64,000 nucleotides of DNA from Flavobacterium humi (GTDB lineage Bacteria > Bacteroidota > Bacteroidia > Flavobacteriales > Flavobacteriaceae), in assembly GCF_004745595.1 (NCBI RefSeq), contig NZ_SRLH01000003.1, positions 1 through 64,000 of the forward strand. Reading direction: 5' to 3'. This document shows positions 25,073-34,431 of this stretch, one piece after another. Within the stretch, counting starts at the first letter, position 1. Every line of letters begins with the position of its first letter. Below the pieces are notes generated by a model. The model did no database searches. It was not told the origin of the DNA and saw nothing but the letters and a program-made list of their open reading frames with translations. The translations under genes and the position numbers were made by a program.

Positions 25073-26593
25073 TTAATAATGAAAATGCTTACTTTCTTCA
25101 ACAAGCGGATTCCCTTTCGGCAATAACGGAGCTTTTGTAAGTGCTGTAAATACAACAAATATGAACAATCCTGCAAAGAATGCTATTGAACTGATTTCTG
25201 AAAGTCCAATGAACCACTGGTCACCAACTGTTGCCGGGTAGATCATGTTATGGAAATCTAAATAATGTCCTGCTAAAATAACCAGACCTGCCATGCTGAT
25301 AATCCAAGGCACACGCTTGAAATCAGTGTTGATAAGGATAAGGATAGGGAATACGAAATTCATAACTACCATTCCGAAGAAAGGCAAATTATAGTGCTCG
25401 ATCCTAAATTTGAAATACACAACCTCCTCCGGGATATTGGCATACCAGATCAACATAAATTGAGAGAACCATAAATACGTCCAGAAAACGGAGAAACCAA
25501 ACATGAATTTAGCCAAATCGTGGAAATGACTGTTGTTTACATATTCCAGGTATCCTCTTGATTTCAAATACAAAGTAACCAATGCGATAACGGTAACGGC
25601 ACTTACAACAAAACTTGCAAATACATACCATCCGAATAAAGTACTGAACCAGTGAGGGTCAACCGACATAATCCAATCCCAAGACATCATAGATTCGGAA
25701 ACCAGGAAGAATGCCAGGAATCCTGCTGATAACTTAAAGTTTTTCTTGTAATAGCTAAGATCGTTCGTTTGGTCCAAAGCCAAACCGTTCTTTCTTGAAA
25801 AGTGACGGTAAGCGATCCAACCTCCCATAAATATAGCTGCCCTGATTAGGAAGAACGGTACGTTCAAATACCCTTGTTTTCCTTGAAGCAGTTTGTCTTC
25901 AGCCACAACAGCCGGGTCCATCCAAACAAATAAGTGGTTCAAATGCAAGCCTGACAATACCAATACAACATATACTATTATGGCTCCAGGAACCAAATAG
26001 GCAGTAATAGCCTCCATTACCCTGAAAAGTACAGGAGACCAACCTGCTTGTGCAGCGTGTTGGATTGCATAAAAAGCCAATACACCTAATGAAATTAACA
26101 TAAAGAATAAAGCGGCAACATAAAATGCAGCCCAAGGCTTATTTTGCAACTGGTGCAAAACATGCGTCAAATGCTCAGCATGCTCATCGGCTTCAGCAAC
26201 TTCATGTCCTTTAGCTTCTGCTTCGTGGGAAGGCTTTGCCAATTCTTCCGCAACGTGCTCTTCCGTTTTGGCAACGGTTGAATCCACATTTGCAGCGGCA
26301 ACTGCATTTGAATCTTTACTCACTTCCGCAACATGCTCTTCTGTTGAGTCAGATGCAGGTGTTGCTTCCTGATGTGCAGCAGGCGTTGCTTCATGAGCAG
26401 CTTCGGCAGCATGTGCCGGTGCAGCTTCGTGAGCAGCTTCAGCGTGGTGTCCGCCATGGCTATCAGCCGCCAGAATTGCTTCTACATCTTTAGTATTTTT
26501 TGGTGCAGTGAAAAAACCAACTCCAATACCCAATGCTCCTAAAACCATTAGGATAAGAGATAAGTTTTTTAATTTGCTTGAAAATGTATACAT
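25073..26593 (-). CDS. actF: Alternative complex III subunit ActF
   Basis: 506 residues. A first membrane helix (about 10-30) is followed by about 110 residues that are rich in Ala, His and Glu (for example HGGHHAEAAHEAAPAHAAEA), then about nine more helices with conserved features such as SWDWIMSVDPHWFSTLFGWY and FRIEHYNLPFFG. That second half matches the ActF (quinol:cytochrome c oxidoreductase membrane subunit) family. ActF is related to ActC but is thought not to bind quinone. The His-rich insert is discussed in the findings. Confidence 0.93.
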   Translation of the reverse strand: MYTFSSKLKNLSLILMVLGALGIGVGFFTAPKNTKDVEAILAADSHGGHHAEAAHEAAPAHAAEAAHEATPAAHQEATPASDSTEEHVAEVSKDSNAVAAANVDSTVAKTEEHVAEELAKPSHEAEAKGHEVAEADEHAEHLTHVLHQLQNKPWAAFYVAALFFMLISLGVLAFYAIQHAAQAGWSPVLFRVMEAITAYLVPGAIIVYVVLVLSGLHLNHLFVWMDPAVVAEDKLLQGKQGYLNVPFFLIRAAIFMGGWIAYRHFSRKNGLALDQTNDLSYYKKNFKLSAGFLAFFLVSESMMSWDWIMSVDPHWFSTLFGWYVFASFVVSAVTVIALVTLYLKSRGYLEYVNNSHFHDLAKFMFGFSVFWTYLWFSQFMLIWYANIPEEVVYFKFRIEHYNLPFFGMVVMNFVFPILILINTDFKRVPWIISMAGLVILAGHYLDFHNMIYPATVGDQWFIGLSEISSIAFFAGLFIFVVFTALTKAPLLPKGNPLVEESKHFHY

Positions 26594-26618
26594 AACTTAT
26601 AAATAGAGTGTTTTACAA

Positions 26619-27164
26619 TTATAATTCAGATCTAAGTTTTAAAACATAACCTGCTACCTGCCATCTTTCTTTTTGCGATAATTGATTAGCATGAGAACCC
26701 ATAGCATTTTTTCCATAGGTAATTACGTGAAAAATACTTCCTTCCGTAATTTGTCTGTCTGCATAATTAGGCACCCCAAGAAATTTCTCTCTCACTGCCA
26801 ATTTCCCTTTACCATCACCTTTTTCACCATGACAGATCGCGCAATAAATATTGAACAACTCTTTCCCTTTTTCCATGTTAACAGACAAAGAATCCAAAGG
26901 TGATTTCAAGTTTAGTTTTGCCGCTTCGTAACCCGCATCCGTGTTTGGGTATTCGTAAGGGACAAAACCTCTTTTTATTGATCCCGGAGCCGGCAATTGG
27001 CCTTCTTTTCCATTTTTAAAAGCTGCAGATTCAGAATATGTTTCATATCCTGTTGATTCATACATGTTTGGAAAAAACTGATAATTCGGTTTTTTGGTAT
27101 CTTGACATGAAAACAGTAATGAAGACAACCCCATTAAAACTGCTAGTGTATATACTTTTTTCAT
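26619..27164 (-). CDS. actE: Alternative complex III monoheme cytochrome c ActE
   Basis: 181 residues with lipoprotein signal (MGLSSLLFSCQDTKK) and one heme c motif, CAICHGEKGDGKGK near residue 111. The distal Met is probably in GKNAMGSHANQL. ActE is anchored by lipid to the periplasmic face and passes electrons from ActA to the oxidase. Between actD and actF in the operon. Confidence 0.94.
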   Translation of the reverse strand: MKKVYTLAVLMGLSSLLFSCQDTKKPNYQFFPNMYESTGYETYSESAAFKNGKEGQLPAPGSIKRGFVPYEYPNTDAGYEAAKLNLKSPLDSLSVNMEKGKELFNIYCAICHGEKGDGKGKLAVREKFLGVPNYADRQITEGSIFHVITYGKNAMGSHANQLSQKERWQVAGYVLKLRSEL

Positions 27165-27172
27165 AGTTCTGA

Positions 27173-27697
27173 TTAATGCTTTTCAATTACTTTAACTTCA
27201 ACAGCACCAGTGCTTTCAAGAAATGAAGTTAGTTCACTTTCATTATTGTTTACTGCCACTTCCATTAAAAAGTGATCATCGGTTGTTCTTACATCCGGAT
27301 TCTCAGCAACTTTAAACGGCCATAATTTACTTCTCATATAAAAAGTGATTACCATTAAGTGTGCCGCAAAAAACACGGTTTCCTCAAACATAATCGGCAC
27401 AAAAGAAGGCATGTTCTGGATATAGCTAAAACTTGGCTTACCTCCGATATCCTGTGGCCAATCGTGAATCATGATATTGTTCATCAACCATGTTCCGAAA
27501 GACAGACCTGTCAATCCATACAAAAACGCACAAATGGCTATTCTTGTAGGCGCTAATCCCATGGCCTTATCTAGTCCGTGAACCGGGAACGGAGTATAAA
27601 TTTCTTCAATATGGTGATGTGCTTTTCGAGTCTGCTTTACAGCATCCATCAAAACATCGTCATCATTATATAGTGCATGTATTACTTTATTACTCAT
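27173..27697 (-). CDS. actD: Alternative complex III subunit ActD (DUF3341)
   Basis: 174 residues. The N-terminal part has the DUF3341 pattern ending in IEEIYTPFPVHGLDKAMG, then two membrane helices (about 55-75 and 95-115) and a soluble tail with TTDDHFLMEVAVNN. Known as the membrane subunit ActD of the complex, of structural role. 6 bases after actC and 8 before actE. Confidence 0.93.
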   Translation of the reverse strand: MSNKVIHALYNDDDVLMDAVKQTRKAHHHIEEIYTPFPVHGLDKAMGLAPTRIAICAFLYGLTGLSFGTWLMNNIMIHDWPQDIGGKPSFSYIQNMPSFVPIMFEETVFFAAHLMVITFYMRSKLWPFKVAENPDVRTTDDHFLMEVAVNNNESELTSFLESTGAVEVKVIEKH

Positions 27698-27703
27698 GAC
27701 TTA

Positions 27704-29110
27704 TTAGTGATTATCGTGATTATGACCTTCTTTTTCTCTTTCTCTTTTGTAATTCTCTCCTGATGATTTCAAGATTGTTTTTACCTCCGCCTGAGCGATT
27801 ACAGGGAATGTTCTTGCATACAATAAAAACAATACAAAGAAGAATCCAATAGTACCAATAAAGATACCTATATCAACAAATGTCGGCTGGAACATTGTCC
27901 ATGAAGACGGTAGGTAATCACGGTGTAACGAAGTTACGATAATTACAAAACGCTCAAACCACATACCTATGTTTACTACAATAGAGATAACGAATGAGAA
28001 CATGATACTTGTTCTTAGTTTCTTGAACCACATGAATTGCGGAGAGAAAACGTTACATGTCATCATCGCCCAGTAAGCCCACCAGTAAGGACCGGTTGCT
28101 CTGTTAAGGAAAGCATATTGCTCATACTCAACTCCTGAATACCATGCTACGAAAAGCTCAGTGATATAAGCACATCCTACGATAGAACCCGTAATCATAA
28201 TTACGATATTCATCAATTCGATATGCTGGATAGTAATGTAAGCTTCCAGGTTAGACACTTTTCTCATGATGATTAGCAATGTATTTACCATCGCGAATCC
28301 TGAGAAAACCGCTCCTGCAACGAAGTAAGGAGGGAAAATTGTCGTATGCCATCCAGGGATTACAGAAGTTGCAAAGTCCATGGATACGATCGTGTGTACC
28401 GAAAGTACAAGTGGAGTTGCCAAACCGGCCAATACAAGAGAAACCTCTTCAAATCGTTGCCAGTCTTTTGCTCTTCCGCTCCATCCGAAGCTCAAAATAG
28501 TATAAATTCTTTTGGTAAACGGCGTTACCGCTCTATCTCTTAACATGGCAAAGTCAGGCAACAAACCAGTCCACCAGAAAACCAATGATACGGAAAGGTA
28601 CGTTGAGATTGCAAATACGTCCCAAAGTAATGGAGAGTTAAAGTTCACCCATAATGATCCGAATTGGTTAGGGATTGGCAATACCCAGTATCCTAACCAT
28701 GGGCGACCCATGTGGATAATCGGGAATAAACCTGCCTGAACTACAGAGAAAATTGTCATCGCCTCCGCAGAACGGTTAATGGCCATTCTCCATTTTTGAC
28801 GGAATAACAATAATACTGCCGAGATTAGGGTTCCCGCGTGACCAATACCTACCCACCAAACGAAGTTAGTGATATCCCAGGCCCAGCCTACTGTTTTATT
28901 TAATCCCCATGTTCCAATACCTGTGGAAATAGTATATACCATACAGCTTATTCCCCACAAAAATGCGGCTAAAGCGATATAAAAAACTGTCCACCATTGT
29001 TTATTGGCTTTACCTTCAACAGGTTTAGCTACGTCAACTGTTACATCGTGATAGCTTTTATCACCAATAACTAAAGGTTTTCTAATGGGTGCTTCGTAAT
29101 GAGACGACAT
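27704..29110 (-). CDS. actC: Alternative complex III quinol-binding membrane subunit ActC
   Basis: 468 residues, about ten membrane helices, NrfD/PsrC type. Features include WWTVFYIALAAFLWGISCM, FVWWVGIGHAGTLISA and IIHMGRPWLGYW, conserved around the proposed quinol site in this family. The C-terminus ends in EKEGHNHDNH, another His-rich tail. It should oxidise menaquinol at the membrane and feed electrons to ActB. Follows actB by 27 bases. Confidence 0.95.
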   Translation of the reverse strand: MSSHYEAPIRKPLVIGDKSYHDVTVDVAKPVEGKANKQWWTVFYIALAAFLWGISCMVYTISTGIGTWGLNKTVGWAWDITNFVWWVGIGHAGTLISAVLLLFRQKWRMAINRSAEAMTIFSVVQAGLFPIIHMGRPWLGYWVLPIPNQFGSLWVNFNSPLLWDVFAISTYLSVSLVFWWTGLLPDFAMLRDRAVTPFTKRIYTILSFGWSGRAKDWQRFEEVSLVLAGLATPLVLSVHTIVSMDFATSVIPGWHTTIFPPYFVAGAVFSGFAMVNTLLIIMRKVSNLEAYITIQHIELMNIVIMITGSIVGCAYITELFVAWYSGVEYEQYAFLNRATGPYWWAYWAMMTCNVFSPQFMWFKKLRTSIMFSFVISIVVNIGMWFERFVIIVTSLHRDYLPSSWTMFQPTFVDIGIFIGTIGFFFVLFLLYARTFPVIAQAEVKTILKSSGENYKREREKEGHNHDNH

Positions 29111-29137
29111 AATCCTTTATCTTATTTCTTATTAATA

Positions 29138-32100
29138 TTAATTTCTAACTTTTACGTGGTAGAATACGTTCGGCTTAGTTCCTACGTGCTCTAACAAGTG
29201 GTACATTCTTTTATCTTCAGCTAATTCGGCTACTTTGCTTTCTTTATCATTAACATCACCGAAAACCATTGCTCCGGAAGAACATGCATTTGAACAAGCT
29301 GTCTGGAATTCACCGTCTTTTACCAACCTTCCTTCTTTTTTGGCAGTAAGGATAGTGGCCTGTGTCATTTGGATACACATAGAACATTTTTCCATAACCC
29401 CTCTAGAACGAACGTTTACATCAGGATTCAATACCATACGTCCTAAATCATCATTCATATGGAAGTCAAACTCTTCGTTTTTGTTGTATAAGAACCAGTT
29501 GAAACGACGTACTTTATAAGGACAGTTGTTTGCACAGTAACGAGTACCCACACAACGGTTGTACGCCATATGGTTCTGGCCTTGACGGCTATGTGATGTT
29601 GCAGCAACAGGACAAACAGTCTCACAAGGTGCGTGGTTACAGTGCTGGCACATTACCGGCTGGAATGCTACTTGAGGATTGTCTGAAGGATTTTCCATTC
29701 CACGCAATGTAGAAAGGGAATCCACCAATCCGGAGATATTTTCTTTGGTTTTATCATCTCCTTCGAAAGTATCGGCAGAAGAATAATACCTGTCAATACG
29801 CAACCAGTGCATATCACGGCTACGTCTTACTTCCGCTTTTCCAACTACCGGTACATTGTTTTCAGCGTGGCAAGCAATAACGCAGGCCCCACAACCTGTA
29901 CAGGCGTTCAAGTCGATAGAAAGGTTGAAGTGGTGTCCAACCGTACGGTCAAATGATTCCCACAAATCAACCGTAGTAGCAGCAACTTCTTTATGGTCTA
30001 AAGATACAACAGGAATAACATTCCATTCTTTTGAATCTTTGGTGTTGAATATTTCAAGGGACGTTTCTTTAATGATATCGCCACGGCCCATTAATGTTTT
30101 TTGCAATTGAACACATGCAAATTCGTGCTCTCCGCCTTCTTTAGCAATTGTTACGCTTTGAACGTTACTGAAGTTGTTATACAAAGTATATGCATTAACC
30201 CCTACCTGCATTTCTTCTTTCATGGAAGCCATACGTCCGTAACCTAATGCGATACCTGCAGTACCTTTAGCTTGTCCTGGCTGGATGATAACCGGAACTT
30301 TTTCCAATTTCACACCATTGACAGTTAAAGTCGCGTAACTTCCATTAAGACCACCATTGGCAACATTCCAGTTTTCCAAACCTAGTTTTTCAGCATCCGC
30401 TTTGGAAACGGTTACGTAGTTATCCCATGAAGCACGGGTAATTGGGTCTGGGAATTCCTGTAACCAAGGGTTGTTTGCCTGTTGTCCGTCTCCTAAACCG
30501 GTTTTGGTATAAAGGATCAGTTCCATTCCGCTTGCAGCAGGAGTAGCTTTCGCCAAAGCAGCCGCAGCCGCGTTGAAGTCTGCACCGGCACCGGCGCCAG
30601 CAGAAATAGATTCATTGACAGCCACACCATCATGAACCAATTGGTTCCATGATTTTGTACCTACCCATGAAGTACGGATATAATCGTAGTACGATTGAGT
30701 GCTTCCGGTCCAGGATAACAAAGCATCCTGAAACTGGACAGTATCAAATAAAGGACGGATTGTAGGCTGTGTAATAGCATAACTGCCTTTTACAATGCTT
30801 ACATCATTCCAGGATTCCAAATAGTGAGGAACAGCAACAGCAACAGTAGAAATCGAAGCTGTTTCATCTTCTTTCATAGTAAAAGAAGCGGAAAGCTTAA
30901 CTTTCTTCAAAGCTTCAGCAAATTCCTTTCCGTTAGGCAAAGAGTAAACAGGGTTGACACCGTTCATAATCAAAGTATGGACAGCCCCTGATTTCATATC
31001 TGCCAAAAGTTGTTTCACATCAGCGTTATTTCCTTTACGGATCTGACGTGAATTAGTAGCATTGAAAGCTTCGCTACCCAAAACACGGTTGATAGCCAAA
31101 ACTAACAATTGTGCGTTTTTATCTTCGATTCCACATACCAAAACTCCTTTGCTTCCGGCAGCTTTCAATTGCTGGGCAGCTTTGGTTACCGCATCGTCAT
31201 TGTCCGTTTTTGAAACGCCTACAGATGACCCGGTGATGATATTGTAGATTTTTACCAGGGCTAATTTTTGACCGGTTACAGTCATTGGCACACGTTTGTC
31301 AGCAGCAGCACCAGACATTGTCATGTTAGCTTCGAATTGGAAGTGGCGGGACATTTTTCCGTTATGCGGAATCCTTCCCTGCGTATATCCTGCATCAAAA
31401 CCACCACCTTGCCAATCTCCTAGGAAATCCGCACCAATGGAAACAATTGTGTTTGCTTTTGAGAAATCATAATCTGCCAACGCTCTTTCACCATATACCA
31501 TTTGGAATGCATCCAAAGCTTCTGATGAAGAAACCGCATCATACACCACATGTTTTGCATTTGGGTTTGAAGCTAAAAATTGACCGATCAGTTTATCTGT
31601 TGACGGGCTGGCAGAAGTATTGGTAAGCAAAACTACTTTCCCTCCTTTTGCTTTTGCGTCTGCAACACTGGCTTTGATCTTAGCATTTGCCTTTTCCCAA
31701 GTCGCAACAGCAAGTTCATGCTTGTCATTGGCGATTTTAGAAGTTTTCAGACGGGTACTGTCGTATAATGACAACACAGACGCGTGAACACGGGCATTTG
31801 CTGTGAAATTTGCACCAGCAATTTTATTATTTTCAATTTTAATAGGACGACCTTCGCGTGTTTTGACCAAGATATTAGCAAAATCAAAACCATCAGCCAC
31901 AGTAGTAGCATAATAATCTGCTACACCAGGAATAATTTCTTCCGGTTGAACTACATAAGGAATCGACTTATGCACTGGACCTTCGCAGGCTGCCAAAGTA
32001 GCAGCTGCTGTACTAAATCCAACGTACTTAAGAAAATCACGACGTGTTGTAGAAGACGTAGCCAAAGTAGCCGCATCACCTAAAAATTCATCTGTTGGAA

Positions 32101-32197
32101 TTTCTTCAACAAATTCGTTATTTCTAAGCGTCTCAACAATAGAGCTATTTTCGTTTAGCTCCTCAACACTTTTCCAGTATTTTTTGTTTGATGACAT
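29138..32197 (-). CDS. actB: Alternative complex III iron-sulfur subunit ActB
   Basis: 1019 residues. A Tat-type signal lies unusually deep (STTRRDFLKYVGFSTAAA near residue 50), followed by AACEGP, which may be a lipobox. The central ~650 residues are a molybdopterin oxidoreductase-like domain, in ActB generally without cofactor. The C-terminal ~250 residues are an NrfC-like ferredoxin domain with four cysteine clusters (CTGCGACVIACHAENN, CQHCNHAPCETVCP, CANNCPYKVRRFNW, CSMCIQ with CSNACSSGA), i.e. three [4Fe-4S] and one [3Fe-4S] cluster as expected. It carries electrons from ActC to ActA on the periplasmic side. Confidence 0.95.
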   Translation of the reverse strand: MSSNKKYWKSVEELNENSSIVETLRNNEFVEEIPTDEFLGDAATLATSSTTRRDFLKYVGFSTAAATLAACEGPVHKSIPYVVQPEEIIPGVADYYATTVADGFDFANILVKTREGRPIKIENNKIAGANFTANARVHASVLSLYDSTRLKTSKIANDKHELAVATWEKANAKIKASVADAKAKGGKVVLLTNTSASPSTDKLIGQFLASNPNAKHVVYDAVSSSEALDAFQMVYGERALADYDFSKANTIVSIGADFLGDWQGGGFDAGYTQGRIPHNGKMSRHFQFEANMTMSGAAADKRVPMTVTGQKLALVKIYNIITGSSVGVSKTDNDDAVTKAAQQLKAAGSKGVLVCGIEDKNAQLLVLAINRVLGSEAFNATNSRQIRKGNNADVKQLLADMKSGAVHTLIMNGVNPVYSLPNGKEFAEALKKVKLSASFTMKEDETASISTVAVAVPHYLESWNDVSIVKGSYAITQPTIRPLFDTVQFQDALLSWTGSTQSYYDYIRTSWVGTKSWNQLVHDGVAVNESISAGAGAGADFNAAAAALAKATPAASGMELILYTKTGLGDGQQANNPWLQEFPDPITRASWDNYVTVSKADAEKLGLENWNVANGGLNGSYATLTVNGVKLEKVPVIIQPGQAKGTAGIALGYGRMASMKEEMQVGVNAYTLYNNFSNVQSVTIAKEGGEHEFACVQLQKTLMGRGDIIKETSLEIFNTKDSKEWNVIPVVSLDHKEVAATTVDLWESFDRTVGHHFNLSIDLNACTGCGACVIACHAENNVPVVGKAEVRRSRDMHWLRIDRYYSSADTFEGDDKTKENISGLVDSLSTLRGMENPSDNPQVAFQPVMCQHCNHAPCETVCPVAATSHSRQGQNHMAYNRCVGTRYCANNCPYKVRRFNWFLYNKNEEFDFHMNDDLGRMVLNPDVNVRSRGVMEKCSMCIQMTQATILTAKKEGRLVKDGEFQTACSNACSSGAMVFGDVNDKESKVAELAEDKRMYHLLEHVGTKPNVFYHVKVRN

Positions 32198-32230
32198 ATT
32201 GTATATAAAAATTAGCTTCTTAGTATTCTA

Positions 32231-33559
32231 TTAATAGTGACATTTACCACATTCCAAACCTCCCATTTGCGCTGCAGTCAATTTGTCTACACCGTATTTT
32301 TTAGAAAGCTCTTCGTGAATCTTTTTGTAGTAATCATTTCCTTCAATCTTAACATCAGTCTGACGGTGACAGTTCACACACCATCCCATAGTTAATGGAG
32401 AGAATTGTTTCATTACTTCGAAAGTCTGTACAGGACCGTGGCATGTTTGACATTCAACACCCGCTACAGATACGTGCTGTGAGTGGTTGAAGTATACGAA
32501 ATCAGGTAAATTATGGATTCTGACCCATTTAACCGGTTTTTGTTTTCCAGTGTATTTTTGAGCTGTCTTATCCCATCCAACCGCATCGTATAATTTTTGA
32601 ATCTCAGCAGTGTAGTACTCCTTAGTATAATCAACATACGTTGAATCTTTATCCCCTTGGAATTCAGAAATGTTTTTATGACAGTTCATACACACATTTA
32701 AGGAAGGTATACCTGCGTTTTTACTTACCCTTGCAGATGAGTGGCAGTATTTACATTCGATACCGTTGTCTCCGGCGTGGATTTTGTGCGAGTAATGAAT
32801 TGGCTGGATCGGCGCATAATTCTGGTCAACACCTACCTGCATCAAATATCCGTAGATAAAATAAGCACTTGCAAGCATTAATAGGATTACCGATACCAAT
32901 ACCAGGAATTGATTTCTTGCGAAAGCTTTCCAGATTGGCAGTGATTTTGGTTTTTCAGCAACCTCAACCCCATTTGATTTGGCGATTTTGTTCAGCACGT
33001 TGTTTACCATAAACAACATCGCTACCAAAACAGCTAAAATACCTGCCAACAACCCTAATATTAGGTTATTCGACAAACCACCTTCTTTTGAAGCACCTTC
33101 AGCACCAGCCTGCGGTATTTTTTCAGCAGCAGGTTTTGGCTCGGAAGTGAACGCTAAAATGTTATCAATATCCGCATCAGACAATTGCGGGAAAGCAGTC
33201 ATCGCTATCTTATTGTTTTCATTGAAAACTTTAACAGCATCCGCATCCCCTGAAGCGATAAGTGCCTTACTGTCCTTAATCCACTTGTGTAACCAGGCTT
33301 TATCATGTCTTTCCACCACACCACGAAGTGCAGGTCCAGTCATTTTAGAGTCCAGCTTATGACAAGCGGCACAATTGGCATTAAAAAGCGCTTTACCCAG
33401 AACAGGATTCCCACCTGCTGCCGGAGCTGCCGCTACAGCTGTCGCAGCGGGTGCCGCTGCTGTGTCTTGCGCAAAAGAACTTAAAGAAACGGATATTACA
33501 AACGCCAGGCTTAGCGTTATTATCCTTGAAATCGATTTATGGTTTCCCACTTTTTTCAT
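32231..33559 (-). CDS. actA: Alternative complex III multiheme cytochrome ActA, fused to a monoheme domain
   Basis: 442 residues with signal peptide. Six heme c motifs are visible: CAACHK (N-terminal monoheme domain), then after a helix near residues 165-185 and another near 215-235, CKYCHS, CMNCHK, CQTCHG, CVNCHR and CGKCHY. The last five are the canonical pentaheme ActA part; the first is an extra cytochrome c domain linked by an Ala/Pro-rich stretch. ActA takes electrons from ActB and passes them to ActE. First gene of the operon; promoter at 33645-33675. Confidence 0.94.
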   Translation of the reverse strand: MKKVGNHKSISRIITLSLAFVISVSLSSFAQDTAAAPAATAVAAAPAAGGNPVLGKALFNANCAACHKLDSKMTGPALRGVVERHDKAWLHKWIKDSKALIASGDADAVKVFNENNKIAMTAFPQLSDADIDNILAFTSEPKPAAEKIPQAGAEGASKEGGLSNNLILGLLAGILAVLVAMLFMVNNVLNKIAKSNGVEVAEKPKSLPIWKAFARNQFLVLVSVILLMLASAYFIYGYLMQVGVDQNYAPIQPIHYSHKIHAGDNGIECKYCHSSARVSKNAGIPSLNVCMNCHKNISEFQGDKDSTYVDYTKEYYTAEIQKLYDAVGWDKTAQKYTGKQKPVKWVRIHNLPDFVYFNHSQHVSVAGVECQTCHGPVQTFEVMKQFSPLTMGWCVNCHRQTDVKIEGNDYYKKIHEELSKKYGVDKLTAAQMGGLECGKCHY

Positions 33560-33644
33560 ATATTAAATGATTATCATCTAAATTCGGCATTGTTTTTGTT
33601 ACTCTTTTTGCAGCAAATACAGTATGCCATTTAAAAAACTCCGA

Positions 33645-33675
33645 CAAAAATACGACTTATGAACTATTCTCAAAA
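33645..33675 (-). promoter_or_regulatory. Promoter of the act-cta operon
   Basis: On the minus strand TTTTG (33671-33675), 18-base spacer, then TATTTTTG (33645-33652), matching TTTG/TAnnTTTG. The actA start is 85 bases downstream, so a long leader is expected. Confidence 0.6.
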
Positions 33676-33728
33676 CCTTAAATATATCTTAATTATTAAT
33701 TTATATTTATTCTAAATAATATTTTTGA

Positions 33729-33757
33729 TTTGTTTAATCAGTTAAAATGTACTTTTG
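33729..33757 (+). promoter_or_regulatory. Promoter of the SPOR protein gene
   Basis: TTTG at 33729-33732, 17-base spacer, TACTTTTG at 33750-33757. This matches the Bacteroidota consensus and decides the start at 33776, because an earlier ATG at 33755 would overlap the -7 box. Confidence 0.6.
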
Positions 33758-33775
33758 CTAAAAAATATATTCATT

Positions 33776-34165
33776 ATGAGAATTTTAAGTCTGCCGAAAG
33801 GTTTTCCCTGTTTGATTTTGTCCCTATTTATTGCTTCCCAATGTTTTTCGCAGGATGGAAAAGCAATCGTAAAACAAGATCCGAGGTTCGAACAGCTTTT
33901 AAATGAAAAACGTAAGATTAATTCCTCAATTACTGTTAATGACCGGTATAAAATCCAAATATTTACAGGCGATAGCGAAACAAGTAAGAAAGCGCTTACG
34001 GAATTTAGGAAAGCCAATAAGAATGTCGATGCCACAATTGTTTTCCATACCCCAATATATAAAGTATGGATTGGGAATTTCAAAACCCGGATTGAAGCGG
34101 AAAAAAAGCTTTTGGCACTCAAAAAGAAATACCCGAACGCATTTTTAATAAAACCGAACAAATAG
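33776..34165 (+). CDS. SPOR domain-containing secreted protein
   Basis: 129 residues from ATG 33776. Signal peptide MRILSLPKGFPCLILSLFIA ending CFSQ. The remaining 100 residues hold a SPOR domain: YKIQIFTGDSETSKKALTEF, then TPIYKVWIGNFKTRIEAEK and KYPNAFLIKPNK. SPOR domains bind denuded peptidoglycan glycan strands in the periplasm. Stands alone, divergent from actA, and closed by a strong terminator. In Flavobacteriia, small SPOR proteins often sit near the respiratory genes; a functional link is not implied. Confidence 0.9.
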   Translation: MRILSLPKGFPCLILSLFIASQCFSQDGKAIVKQDPRFEQLLNEKRKINSSITVNDRYKIQIFTGDSETSKKALTEFRKANKNVDATIVFHTPIYKVWIGNFKTRIEAEKKLLALKKKYPNAFLIKPNK

Positions 34166-34206
34166 TTTTTTACGATTAGTCATTTTTTAATGACACATAG
34201 CAACAC

Positions 34207-34236
34207 AAAAGCCAGTCATTTTGACTGGCTTTTTTA
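34207..34236 (+). terminator. Rho-independent terminator after SPOR gene
   Basis: 12-base-pair stem AAAAGCCAGTCA/TGACTGGCTTTT, three-base loop, then more T. A smaller hairpin (GTCAT/ATGAC) lies just before it. Confidence 0.9.
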
Positions 34237-34431
34237 TGCACGGAAATAAGCTTTATTATGAATTTTGAAGAAATAAAAAAGCCAAAACTTTCGTTTTATT
34301 GCTGCCTTAGTTTTTTAAATCTTCATAAAATTATTACAAATATCTTACTGATGTTCCTATATTTACGTTTAACTGCCATTTTTGTTCACAAAAACGCAAA
34401 AAAATGAAATCATCAATCAAAATCAAAATCA

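Noticed and set aside
29138..32197. A molybdenum enzyme
   Set aside because: The gene belongs to the actABCDEF operon, where the molybdopterin-like domain of ActB normally has no cofactor.
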